Of a DNA stretch of 64,000 nucleotides, positions 41,594 through 50,141 are shown piece by piece. The position numbers were made by a program, and so were the translations under genes. The notes beneath the pieces are model-generated. The model ran no database searches and was not told the DNA's origin. It saw only the letters and a list, made by a program, of their open reading frames with translations. Numbering within the stretch: position 1 is the first letter of the stretch; every line of letters begins with the position of its first letter. The stretch comes from Embleya hyalina (lineage in GTDB: Bacteria > Actinomycetota > Actinomycetes > Streptomycetales > Streptomycetaceae): contig NZ_BIFH01000013.1 of NCBI RefSeq assembly GCF_003967355.1, positions 405,084-469,083 of the forward strand, written 5' to 3'.

Positions 41594-43594
41594 GTGCCGT
41601 CCGAACGGGCAGGCGGCGGTGATCGGGTCGACGTCCTCCTGATCTTTCCGCCGCAGACCGAGGCCAGGTTCTTCCCGTACCTGAGCCTGCCCTACCTGAC
41701 CGGCCACCTGCGGCGCCGGGGTCGGCGCGTGCACCAGGCCGATCTCAACATCGGCCTGGTGCACGACGTGCTGCGGCACCCGCAGACGCTGACCGCCGCG
41801 GTCGCGGCCCGCGGCGGTACCGGTCTGGACGGCTGGTATCGGCGGGCCATGGCCGACGCCGTGACGCGGCACGCGGGCGAGATCCGGGCCCGGGTCATCG
41901 AGCGACAGGCCGAAGAGCCCCACACGCCCGCCGCGTTCGACGCGCTTCGGCTCGCGCGCAACGCCGTCGAGCTGCTTGTCGGCGACACGCTCCTCACCCG
42001 TACCTGGCGCGACCTCGGGCAACTCGACGCCGCCGTGCGCGAGGCCGCCGAGGCGCCGCCCGCCGGGTCCGGCGTCGCGGTCGAGCGGCTCCACCGGCAC
42101 GTCGTGGACCTGCTGACCCGATGCCGGCCCCGCGTGGTCGGCCTGTCCGTGGCGTTCTTCAGCCAATTGGCACCGGCGCTGCTGATCGCCGCCTGGGTGC
42201 GGCGGCTGCGACCCGGGACACACGTCTGCCTCGGTGGCCAGCAGGTGATGCTTCGTCACGAGGACTTGGCGGGGCTCACCGGCGTGCGCCGCACCGTCGA
42301 CGCCCTGTGCCACACGGCGGGCGAGGAGCCGCTGGAACGCTGGCTCGACGCACTGGACGGGAGCGCCGCACGGGCCGACGTACCCGGCATGACCTGGCTC
42401 TCGCCCGACGGCGCCGCGCGGCACTCGACGCGCCCGGTACGACTGCGGTTTCGCGATCTCGGCCCACCGGACTTCGCCGGCCTGCCGATCCACGCCTACC
42501 TCTCGGAGACCACACAACTGGCCATCGTGTCCTGCGTGGGCTGCTACTGGGGCCGGTGCGCCTTCTGCTCCTACGGCAATCGTTCCCTGCCGCGCGGCGG
42601 CTACCAACAGGGCACCCCCGCGCAACTCGCCGACGCCGTCGAGTCGGTGGTCCGGGACACGGGAGCCGAACTCGTGGCGATCGCCGACGAGAACACCAAC
42701 CTCCGACTGATCGCCCGCGCGATGCGGCTGGCCCGGGCCCGCGGCGTCAGGGTGCGCTTCGACGTCCGCGCCCGCCTCGAACACAGCCTGCTGGAGCCGG
42801 AGTTCTGTCGCGAACTGGCCGACCTCGGCTGCGCGCAGATCGCCATCGGCTACGAGGGCACCTCACAGCGCCTGCTCGACCTGCTGGATCGGGGCGTGCG
42901 CGCCGCCGACTACCAGCGCATCGTCGACAACCTCGCCGACGCGGGCATCACCATGCGGCTGTCCGTGATGGGTCACGTCCTCGACGAGACCCCTGCCGAG
43001 TTCGAGGAATCCCTGCGGTTCCTGACGGACAACCAGGACCGGATCGGCATCGACGCGCTGGAACTGCTGATCGCCGAGCCCGGCAGTCGACTCGCCCGAC
43101 ACCCCGAGCGTTTCGGCCTGGCGCTGGACACCTCCGGGCCGCTCACGGGCAATCCGGAACTCAACTATCTCGGCGGCCGGGTCGGATATCCGATGGCGAT
43201 CGGCGGCGGCCCCGCCCGCGCCGAGGCACTGGACCGACTGGAACGTGTCTTTCGTACGGTCACCCCGGGCCGGGCCGGCCGGCTGTCGCCCCCGAGCAGC
43301 ACACCGGGGACCGGCCCGCGCGAGGCCGAACTGGTCGGGCCGCACCCGTGGGTGTGCGTCGTCCCCGCCGAACTCGACGGCGTCCACGACCGGATCGCCA
43401 TCGCCGATCTGGTTCGGGAACGCTTCTACGCGCTGCCGCGCCGCGACGTCGCACAACGTGCCGACGGCCTGCTCGCGGCGCGCACCGCACGCGGCCGGCT
43501 GCTCCTCGGCCGGCTGGTCGGCGCGCTGGCCGGCCGACCCCATCCGGGCACCACCACCGAGGCGGACGTCGAGTACGCCGGGAGGCCGTCGTGA
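41594..43594 (+). CDS. B12-binding radical SAM RiPP maturase (CX4CX2C)
   Basis: 666 residues. The N-terminal ~230 form a cobalamin-binding-like domain (VDVLLIFPPQTEARFFPYLS, then VGLSVAFFSQLAPALLIAAW and HVCLGGQQV). The radical SAM core follows, with cluster ligands Cys317, Cys322 and Cys325 (CYWGRCAFC); the x4 spacing differs from the canonical CX3CX2C. Further core motifs are ADENTNLRL and IAIGYEGTSQRLLDLLDRGV. Such enzymes methylate unactivated carbons or make other radical modifications in RiPPs. Start at GTG 41594, with GAGG 7 nt upstream, 25 bp after the precursor stop. The stop overlaps the next GTG by 4 bp. Confidence 0.88.
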   Translation: MPSERAGGGDRVDVLLIFPPQTEARFFPYLSLPYLTGHLRRRGRRVHQADLNIGLVHDVLRHPQTLTAAVAARGGTGLDGWYRRAMADAVTRHAGEIRARVIERQAEEPHTPAAFDALRLARNAVELLVGDTLLTRTWRDLGQLDAAVREAAEAPPAGSGVAVERLHRHVVDLLTRCRPRVVGLSVAFFSQLAPALLIAAWVRRLRPGTHVCLGGQQVMLRHEDLAGLTGVRRTVDALCHTAGEEPLERWLDALDGSAARADVPGMTWLSPDGAARHSTRPVRLRFRDLGPPDFAGLPIHAYLSETTQLAIVSCVGCYWGRCAFCSYGNRSLPRGGYQQGTPAQLADAVESVVRDTGAELVAIADENTNLRLIARAMRLARARGVRVRFDVRARLEHSLLEPEFCRELADLGCAQIAIGYEGTSQRLLDLLDRGVRAADYQRIVDNLADAGITMRLSVMGHVLDETPAEFEESLRFLTDNQDRIGIDALELLIAEPGSRLARHPERFGLALDTSGPLTGNPELNYLGGRVGYPMAIGGGPARAEALDRLERVFRTVTPGRAGRLSPPSSTPGTGPREAELVGPHPWVCVVPAELDGVHDRIAIADLVRERFYALPRRDVAQRADGLLAARTARGRLLLGRLVGALAGRPHPGTTTEADVEYAGRPS

Positions 43595-45357
43595 CCCAGA
43601 CATCAGCCACCACGACCAGGCTGGGCCTGGGCCTGGTCATGGACATGCCGTGGAGCGGAGGCACCCTGGGCAATCGCGGCATCGGCTTCGTCGAGACGCC
43701 CGACGGCGGCGACATCTCGCCCCGCGTGCGCGCGTTCTTCCGGCGCCACGGCCACGATTTCGCCTACGCGTGCCCCTCGTTCCAGCCGCGCTCGCGGGCC
43801 GCCGTACGGATGGCCGACTACGCCCCCGCCTACGACCGCTTCTTCGCCGAACCACCCGCCGGGACCCGCCGCGCGCTGCACCAGACCGAGCTGAACATGG
43901 GCTCACCCGAGCGCTACGACCGCGGCCCCACCATCGAGTTCACCAACGAACTCACCGCCCGCCACGACCTGTCCTGGATCGTCGAAGACCTCGGGATCTG
44001 GAGCCTGCGCGGCTGCCCGCTGCCGTATCCGCTGCCGCCGCCGCTGACCGAGCGCGGCCTGGAGATCGCCACCGCCAACACGGCGGACACCGCGCGTCGC
44101 CTGGTGGCGCCGCTGCACGTGGAGTTCCCCGGCTTCACCGAGGGCGGGTCCTTCCACCTCGGCGGCCTCGACGCGTTCGAGTACTTCGCCAGGTTGGCCG
44201 ACGACGCCGACGTGTGGGTCACCCTCGACGTCGGCCATCTGCTCAGCTATCAGTGGCTGCGCGGTCGCACCGGCCGCGACATGCTCGACGGGATCGAGGC
44301 CCTCCCGCTCGACCGTTGCCGCGAACTGCACCTGTCGGGCTGCCAGATCGTCGGCGGCAAGTTCCGCGACCTGCACCACGGCGTGCTCCTGGACGAGCAG
44401 TTACAACTCACCGAATACCTGCTGCCGCGCTGCCCGAACCTGCTCGGGGTCAGCTACGAGGACCCGATGTACCGCGAGGACGGCCGGCTGGTGGAGCGGT
44501 CCCGGCCCAACTTCGAGCGGCTGCGCGACCTGGCCGACAGGTGGCGGCAGGGCGACGACCGCCTCGTCGCCACCTCCGCGCCACCGCGCGAGGTGACGCC
44601 CGCCCCGCCGGCGACCGGCGCGGGCCTCGCCGGCGGGCAACTCGCCGACCTGCTCATGCGTCTTCTGCTCGACCGCGACCTGCGCGCCCGCCTGGCCGAC
44701 GAGGGCGCCGCCGAAGTGGCGGCGAACCCGGGCGAGCTGGAGTGTCTGGAGACCGTCGAGCTCGACGAACTCGACGCCGCCGCACGCAGGTTCCGATCCC
44801 GGATCTGGCGGCTCGGCCGTGACGGCGGGCTCGCCGGCTCGTTCCCACGCACCCTGCGCACGCTCCGCGAGTCCGGCCGCGGCGACGCGGACCTGCTCGA
44901 CGGGTTCCTGACCTCGACCCACTTCGGCGCCTTCCGGCTGGTCCCCCACCTCGGCCCCGGCCTGTCGGTGGAGGAGTCCTTCGCGCGGTTCCTGCTCGAC
45001 CTGCCGGAGGCGACCGCCACGACCGTGCGCGAGACCGTGGACCACGAGCTGCTGCTCTCCCTGTTCACCGCGCTCTGCCACGAGCGGCCGCTGTCGTTCC
45101 TGATCGGGGTCGAGGGTGTCGTGCGCACCGACCACGGCCACGCCGCGCTGCGCCGGTATACCCGGGCGGCCATCGCGGGCTGGGGCCAGGGCGTGGCCGG
45201 CCCGCCGGAAGAGACCGCGCTCTACGCGTACTTCGCCACCCCCGCCGGACTCGCCCACGGCCCGGTCTCCGCGCGGGTGGCCGCGGCGTTCGAGACCACG
45301 CCGACACCCGCGGGCGACGCCGCCCGCGCCGCGCTGAGCCGGCGCGGGCGCTGGTGA
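43591..45357 (+). CDS. MNIO/DUF692 oxygenase with long C-terminal extension
   Basis: 588 residues. Residues ~10-310 are a TIM-barrel DUF692 domain, now called multinuclear non-heme iron-dependent oxidative enzymes (MNIO, like MbnB and TglH): LGLGLVMDMPW, IEFTNELTARHDLSWIVEDL, VTLDVGHLLSYQ and LHLSGCQIVGG hold the expected acidic and His ligands. MNIOs oxidise precursor residues, for example Cys to oxazolone or Asp to aminopyruvate. The ~270-residue C-terminal part, starting near PAPPATGAG, is helical (LMRLLLDRDLRARLADEGAA, FGAFRLVPHLGPGLSVEESF) and resembles nothing I recognise; MNIOs often need a separate partner, and this may be a fused one. GTG start overlaps the previous stop. Confidence 0.82.
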   Translation: MTQTSATTTRLGLGLVMDMPWSGGTLGNRGIGFVETPDGGDISPRVRAFFRRHGHDFAYACPSFQPRSRAAVRMADYAPAYDRFFAEPPAGTRRALHQTELNMGSPERYDRGPTIEFTNELTARHDLSWIVEDLGIWSLRGCPLPYPLPPPLTERGLEIATANTADTARRLVAPLHVEFPGFTEGGSFHLGGLDAFEYFARLADDADVWVTLDVGHLLSYQWLRGRTGRDMLDGIEALPLDRCRELHLSGCQIVGGKFRDLHHGVLLDEQLQLTEYLLPRCPNLLGVSYEDPMYREDGRLVERSRPNFERLRDLADRWRQGDDRLVATSAPPREVTPAPPATGAGLAGGQLADLLMRLLLDRDLRARLADEGAAEVAANPGELECLETVELDELDAAARRFRSRIWRLGRDGGLAGSFPRTLRTLRESGRGDADLLDGFLTSTHFGAFRLVPHLGPGLSVEESFARFLLDLPEATATTVRETVDHELLLSLFTALCHERPLSFLIGVEGVVRTDHGHAALRRYTRAAIAGWGQGVAGPPEETALYAYFATPAGLAHGPVSARVAAAFETTPTPAGDAARAALSRRGRW

Positions 45358-47279
45358 GCGACATGCGCGTGGTACTCGTGGACATGCCGTGGTCGTCGAT
45401 CGACATGCCGTCGTTGGCGCTCGGCATCCTGCGACGCCGCGTCCTCGACGTCTTCCCCGACGCCCACGTCGAGGTCGTGCACGCCAATCTCGACTACGTC
45501 GACTGGCTGGTCGCGCGCACCGGTTTCACCGCCGAGGAGTACGAGTTCTGCGCCAACTCCTACTTCTCCGGGCTCAGCGAATGGATCTTCTCGGCCGCGC
45601 TGAACGATCGCCCGCACTGGCAGGTACCGGAATTCACCGCCCGCCTGGCCGGCCGAGTGCCCGACGGCATGACCGCGCGGGCGCTGGAACTGCACGAACT
45701 CGCCCCGTTGTTCGTCCGCGAGACCGCCGCCCGGATCGTCGCCGAGGCGCCGGACGTGGTCGGCTTCACCACCACGTTCGCGCAGAACGCCGCGACGTTG
45801 GCGGCGGCGCGTACCGTCAAGGAGATGGCGCCGCACACGCTCACCGTGTTCGGCGGCGCGAACTGCGACGGCCCGCAGGGCGCCGCGCTGCACCGCAACT
45901 TCCCGTACGTGGACGCCGTCGTGCGCGGCGAGGGCGAGGCCGCGTTCCCGCACCTGCTCGCCGCGACCGCGGACGGAGAGCGGGACGAGAAGGCACTGGC
46001 CGGTATCGCGGGTCTGTGCTGGCGCACGTCGGAAGGCGGGTGTGTGGTGAACCCGATGGAGGCCGGGCCGCTGCCCCCCGGGGCGCTCGTCGCGCCCGAC
46101 TACGGCGACTACTTCGAACGGCACGCGAGGTCGACCGCGGGCTCCTGGGTCGAACCCCGGCTCGTCGTGGAGAGTTCGCGCGGCTGCTGGTGGGGCGCGA
46201 AGCACCACTGCACGTTCTGCGGGCTCAACGGCTCGTTCATGGAGTTCCGCAGCAAGGACCCGGGCCGGTTCGTCGCCGAACTCCTCGCCCTGGTCGAACG
46301 ACACCGCGTTCTCGACGTGTGGGTCACCGACAACATCATCGACATGGCCTACCTCGGCTCGATGGCGCCGCGCCTCGCCGAGTCCGGATACGACCTGCGG
46401 ATCGGCTACGAGATCAAGTCGAACCTGCGTCGGGACCAACTCGAAACCCTGTACGCGGCCGGGATCAGCCATGTGCAGCCGGGGATCGAGAACCTGAGCA
46501 GCAAGGTGCTGCGGCTGATGGACAAGGGCGTGACGGCCTGTCGCAACGTCCGACTGCTCCGCGACGCGGAGACGGTCGGTACCGAGGTGAGCTGGAACCA
46601 CCTCTACGGTTTTCCCGGCGAGACCGACGGGGACTACGACGACGTGATCGACCAACTCCCGGCGCTGCACCACCTCATGCCGCCCGCCGGGGCCACCCGG
46701 GTCAAGGTCGAGCGCTTCAGTCCGTACTTCGACCGGCCCGAACTGGGTTTCGGCCCACCCCGACCGGCCGCGCACTACCGGCACATCTACGACCTGCCCG
46801 AGGCGGAACTCGCCGATCTCGTGTACATCTTCGATGTGCCCCGGCGCGGCATCTCGGCGGCGTGCCTGGACCGGCTGCGGCCGGCCATCGCGGACTGGAT
46901 CGCCGCGCGTCCGCGCAGCCGGCTCACCCACCACGACCTCGGGGACCACATCGTCCTGATCGACTCCCGACCCCGCTTCGACTGGCACCTGCTCGAACTC
47001 GTCGACCCGGTCGAGACGACGGTGTTCCGGCTGCTCGACACCCCGCACAGCCCCGCGGCGCTGCTGCGCAAGACCGCCGCACGTCACGACGGCGTCACCG
47101 CGGCGACGATCGAGGACCTGCTCACCCGATGGCGCTCGCTCGGCGTGGTCTTCGCCGAAGGCGGCGAGGTCGTCCAGGTCGCGCCGGCCGCGCGCAACCC
47201 GGCGCCGACGCGGCCGCGACGGCCGACGACGCGACGGCACGAGCCGCTCGTCCCCACCCCGGCCGCCGATGAGCGCTGA
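45354..47279 (+). CDS. B12-binding radical SAM RiPP maturase, rSAM_ocin_1 type (CX7CX2C)
   Basis: 641 residues. N-terminal B12-binding-like domain (LVDMPWSSIDMPSLALGILR, ADVVGFTTTFAQN-like region, TVFGGANCDGPQG). Radical SAM ligands are Cys278, Cys286 and Cys289 in ESSRGCWWGAKHHCTFCGLN: the CX7CX2C spacing and the sequence around it are hallmarks of the family annotated as RiPP maturation radical SAM protein 1, whose members are mostly C-methyltransferases. Residues ~560-615 (VFRLLDTPHSPAALLRKTA, WRSLGVVF) look like a winged-helix RRE/PqqD-type leader-binding domain. GTG overlaps the MNIO stop (GTGA); its own stop overlaps the next ATG. Confidence 0.88.
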   Translation: MSDMRVVLVDMPWSSIDMPSLALGILRRRVLDVFPDAHVEVVHANLDYVDWLVARTGFTAEEYEFCANSYFSGLSEWIFSAALNDRPHWQVPEFTARLAGRVPDGMTARALELHELAPLFVRETAARIVAEAPDVVGFTTTFAQNAATLAAARTVKEMAPHTLTVFGGANCDGPQGAALHRNFPYVDAVVRGEGEAAFPHLLAATADGERDEKALAGIAGLCWRTSEGGCVVNPMEAGPLPPGALVAPDYGDYFERHARSTAGSWVEPRLVVESSRGCWWGAKHHCTFCGLNGSFMEFRSKDPGRFVAELLALVERHRVLDVWVTDNIIDMAYLGSMAPRLAESGYDLRIGYEIKSNLRRDQLETLYAAGISHVQPGIENLSSKVLRLMDKGVTACRNVRLLRDAETVGTEVSWNHLYGFPGETDGDYDDVIDQLPALHHLMPPAGATRVKVERFSPYFDRPELGFGPPRPAAHYRHIYDLPEAELADLVYIFDVPRRGISAACLDRLRPAIADWIAARPRSRLTHHDLGDHIVLIDSRPRFDWHLLELVDPVETTVFRLLDTPHSPAALLRKTAARHDGVTAATIEDLLTRWRSLGVVFAEGGEVVQVAPAARNPAPTRPRRPTTRRHEPLVPTPAADER

Positions 47280-47919
47280 CCTCCCGCCGGTACGGCTGGC
47301 CCTGTGGCGCGACCGCGACCCGGAGGCCATGCGGATACCGGGGATGTACCTCGGCGAGGCGGACGTCGCCGGCGACCCCCTGGACGAGGTCGCGGGGCTT
47401 GCCGCGGGCGGTGCGTGCCTGGCTCGTCTGCCCGCCGCGATCGACCTGTCCACCGGCGGGGTCGAGGCGGCCGGCGCGGCGGCCGTGGCGGGACTCGTGG
47501 TCGTCCGCGAACTCACCGCGCACGGTATCGCCGTCGACTGGACGCTCCGGCCGGCCGCCGGGCCCTGGGACTGGCGCCCGCTCGGCCACCTGCACCCGCC
47601 GACCACCGTGATCGACGGTGCCGGGCTCGCCGCCGCCTGGCGGGACGACTTCCGCCCCGCGAAGTTCGGCTACCGCCACGGCCCCGGCTTCATCGAGGTC
47701 CGCGACCACCGCGCCGACCCGTTCCGCCGCCTCGTCATCCGCAACCCCCGCTACGAGCAGGTCATCGAGCCGCTGCTGCGCGGTGTGGCCACGACGGACC
47801 TGACCGAGGCGGTGACCGCGCGCTACCACGAGGCGGGCCTCCTGCACCGGGTGGGCGGGTACGTGTGGTGGACCCCGTACCGCGTCCGCCACAGCCCACA
47901 CGGCACGGGATCGCCGTGA
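47269..47919 (+). CDS. small RiPP-cluster partner protein (DUF5825-like)
   Basis: 216 residues. Its ATG at 47269 lies inside the end of the radical SAM gene (11-bp overlap), so translation is coupled. The sequence (VRLALWRDRDPEAMRIPGMY, LPAAIDLSTGG, FIEVRDHRADPFRRLVIRNP, YVWWTPYR) has no enzyme motif I know; from memory it is like the DUF5825 proteins that accompany these radical SAM maturases. The C-terminal half may bind the leader peptide. Last gene of the operon. Confidence 0.7.
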   Translation: MSADLPPVRLALWRDRDPEAMRIPGMYLGEADVAGDPLDEVAGLAAGGACLARLPAAIDLSTGGVEAAGAAAVAGLVVVRELTAHGIAVDWTLRPAAGPWDWRPLGHLHPPTTVIDGAGLAAAWRDDFRPAKFGYRHGPGFIEVRDHRADPFRRLVIRNPRYEQVIEPLLRGVATTDLTEAVTARYHEAGLLHRVGGYVWWTPYRVRHSPHGTGSP

Positions 47920-47979
47920 TCGGGCGGCGGCACCGGACCGTGCCGCGAAATCGCCCGGGCCGGCGGCCGGCACGCGCAT

Positions 47980-47985
47980 TACGCT
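47980..47985 (+). promoter_or_regulatory. -10 box of the LysE gene (leaderless)
   Basis: TACGCT ends exactly 7 nt before the ATG at 47993, which predicts a leaderless mRNA. A clear -35 hexamer was not found. Confidence 0.5.
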
Positions 47986-47992
47986 ACGCGGC

Positions 47993-48634
47993 ATGGTGTC
48001 CCAGGATCGTCTCCTCGCGTTCGCGGCCATGTCGGCCCTGCTCATCGTGATACCCGGCCCGAGCGTGCTGTTCGTGGTGGGGCGAGCCCTGGCGCACGGG
48101 CGGCGCGCCGCGCTGACGACCGTGGCCGGGAACACCGTCGGGGCGTACACCCTGGTGGTGGCCGTGGCACTGGGTGTGGGCGGGATCGTGGAGCGCTCGG
48201 TGCCGCTGTTCACCACACTGAAACTGGTCGGCGCCGCGTACCTGATGTATCTGGGCGTGCAGGCGTTTCGCGGGCGCAAGGCGCTGCCCGCGGCGTTCAC
48301 CGCGGACGGGCCGACGGCGACCGGGATTCCGAGGACCTTTTGGGACGGGTTCCTGGTGGGTGTCGCCAACCCCAAGACGATCGTGTTCTTCGCCGCGGTG
48401 CTCCCGCAGTTCGTCGACCGCGACCGGGGCCACGTGGCGGCGCAGATGTTGCTGCTCGGCCTGGTGTTCAACGTGATCGCGGTGGCGTGCGACAGCGCGT
48501 GGGGCCTGGCGGCGGCGACCGCGCGCGGCTGGTTCGTCGGCTCGCCGCGACGACTGGCCGCGGTCGGCGGCGTGGGCGGGCTCGCGATGATCGGCCTCGG
48601 CGTGACGGTCGCGGCGACCGGCCGCAAGGACTGA
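47993..48634 (+). CDS. LysE/RhtB-family amino-acid exporter
   Basis: 213 residues with about six membrane segments: LAFAAMSALLIVIPGPSVLF with the family PGP motif, LVVAVALGVGGIVER, TLKLVGAAYLMYLGVQAF, FLVGVANPKTIVFFAAVLPQ and LLGLVFNVIAVACDSAWG. The family exports amino acids or related small molecules. Start at ATG 47993 with a leaderless promoter, so it is not simply the end of the RiPP operon, 73 bp upstream, but might export its degraded product (speculative). Confidence 0.9.
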   Translation: MVSQDRLLAFAAMSALLIVIPGPSVLFVVGRALAHGRRAALTTVAGNTVGAYTLVVAVALGVGGIVERSVPLFTTLKLVGAAYLMYLGVQAFRGRKALPAAFTADGPTATGIPRTFWDGFLVGVANPKTIVFFAAVLPQFVDRDRGHVAAQMLLLGLVFNVIAVACDSAWGLAAATARGWFVGSPRRLAAVGGVGGLAMIGLGVTVAATGRKD

Positions 48635-48660
48635 CGGAGCCCGTCGGCGGTCGTTCGCCC

Positions 48661-49971
48661 TCAGTCCGAGTCGAGGGTGTGCGGGGCGAACACGGCGGCC
48701 ATCGCGCTGCCGAGGGCTCCGTTGAGGACATGGTTTCGGCCCATCCGTGACCCGTAGCCGATCACCCGCCCACGCAGGACCGCGACCTTCAGGTCGCGCA
48801 TGTATCGCCCCCCGTCGGTGTCGACGCACGAGGGCGCGACCCGTTCCTGAACGAGCCACCCCCGCCGCGCCGGGTCGCGCAGCAGACCCGCCCACGTGTG
48901 CGGGTCCGTGTCGACTCCCATGTGCACGGCTTGGCCGCGGAATCCGTAGGGGGCCTTGACGACCAGGTCGACGCGACCGGCGATCGCCTCGGCCACGGAG
49001 ACGCCGTCGCCGAGTTTGCGGCTCCAGGGCACGAGGGCGTGCAACGCCGTGTGCTGTGCGGGGGTGAACAGGTGCCGGAACCGGGGATCGGACATGACGG
49101 CCAGGCACAATTTGTTCTCCGCCACCCAACGCTCGGCCAACACATTGGGCGCGATCAGGTCGCCGGCGGTCAACCGTGCGCACAACCCGTCCCACCGCTC
49201 GACCTCGGCGGCGTCGGCCGGGATGTGCTTGAGGTAGGCCAGCGCGAACTCCGACAGGGCGGCGTCGTCGTCGGCGTCCACCGGGATCAACGCACGGCCA
49301 CGCGCGGTGAACTGGGCCCGCATCACCTCGACTTCGAACCGCGACTGGCGCCGACCGCGAACCAGGGCGATGCGCCCGGCCGCGGCGTCCGACACGCCGC
49401 GCTCACGACCGTGGGTGACCAGCCAGTCGGCGAACCAGGTCGGTTGTTCCATCGGGGTGTCGGGCACGCTCCACTCGGCCAGGACGGCCCCCGCCGGCGA
49501 CCGGCGCCACATCCGGTTGACCGAGCCTGCCACCATGACACCGCCCGGGCTGCTCGGGTTGAACTCCAACACCCGCACGGAACCCAGATTCGCGCCGACC
49601 AGGTCCGGCCGGCAGAAGTCCACCAGGGGCCGTTCCCGGCGATCGTGCCGCAGGATCCACCGGTGCAACACCGCCGGGACTCCCAGGAAGTCCCGCAGCG
49701 CCGGGTCGTCGGGGTAACACTCGACCACACGCTCCAGGCACCGCACCACCGTCAGGACCCGGCGGCGCAGGATCCGCTCCGCTGTGCGCTCCAACACCGA
49801 GACCGCGGGCAGCAGGGCTCCCGCTTTCAACGCCCGCTCGGTTCCCAGGCCCGCGTCCACCCCCTCGAACGCGGCCGCCACCGATTTTGCGCAAGGTCCG
49901 GAACAGCCGGGCGCGCCGGGTATGGCCATCAGATCACGATCGGGATCCCATAGGGGCAAGGCATCATTCAT
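48661..49971 (-). CDS. circularly permuted ATP-grasp-like protein
   Basis: 436 residues. Segments typical of the permuted ATP-grasp fold: VRVLEFNPSSPGGVMVAGSV, RIALVRGRRQSRFEVE, VDLVVKAPYGFRGQAVHMGV (nucleotide-binding Lys) and GWLVQERVAPS followed by MRDLKVAVLRGRVIGYGSRM. These occur in glutathionylspermidine-synthase-like ligases that join a carboxylate to an amine with ATP. Start at ATG 49971, with TAATGT 6 nt upstream (leaderless). Divergent from the PLP decarboxylase gene by 170 bp, which suggests that one could make the amine the other uses (inference). Confidence 0.75.
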   Translation of the reverse strand: MNDALPLWDPDRDLMAIPGAPGCSGPCAKSVAAAFEGVDAGLGTERALKAGALLPAVSVLERTAERILRRRVLTVVRCLERVVECYPDDPALRDFLGVPAVLHRWILRHDRRERPLVDFCRPDLVGANLGSVRVLEFNPSSPGGVMVAGSVNRMWRRSPAGAVLAEWSVPDTPMEQPTWFADWLVTHGRERGVSDAAAGRIALVRGRRQSRFEVEVMRAQFTARGRALIPVDADDDAALSEFALAYLKHIPADAAEVERWDGLCARLTAGDLIAPNVLAERWVAENKLCLAVMSDPRFRHLFTPAQHTALHALVPWSRKLGDGVSVAEAIAGRVDLVVKAPYGFRGQAVHMGVDTDPHTWAGLLRDPARRGWLVQERVAPSCVDTDGGRYMRDLKVAVLRGRVIGYGSRMGRNHVLNGALGSAMAAVFAPHTLDSD

Positions 49972-50141
49972 TCCGGGACATTAACACTCCGGTCGTTACG
50001 CTACGACGGTTTTCCGAAAAGCCGACCGCAGGTGTGGTCGACGCCGATCGGCGCTCCCCTTTTCGAGGCTCGACATGTGCAGGATCGGTGTCCTACGGTG
50101 AAAACCGTCCTGGTATCCGACGGGAAATTCGGAGGTGGGTC

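Noticed and set aside
43591-44520. Reading the DUF692 barrel as a sugar isomerase or endonuclease IV
   Set aside because: The ELTARHD, DVGH and HLSG ligand motifs and RiPP context fit an MNIO better.
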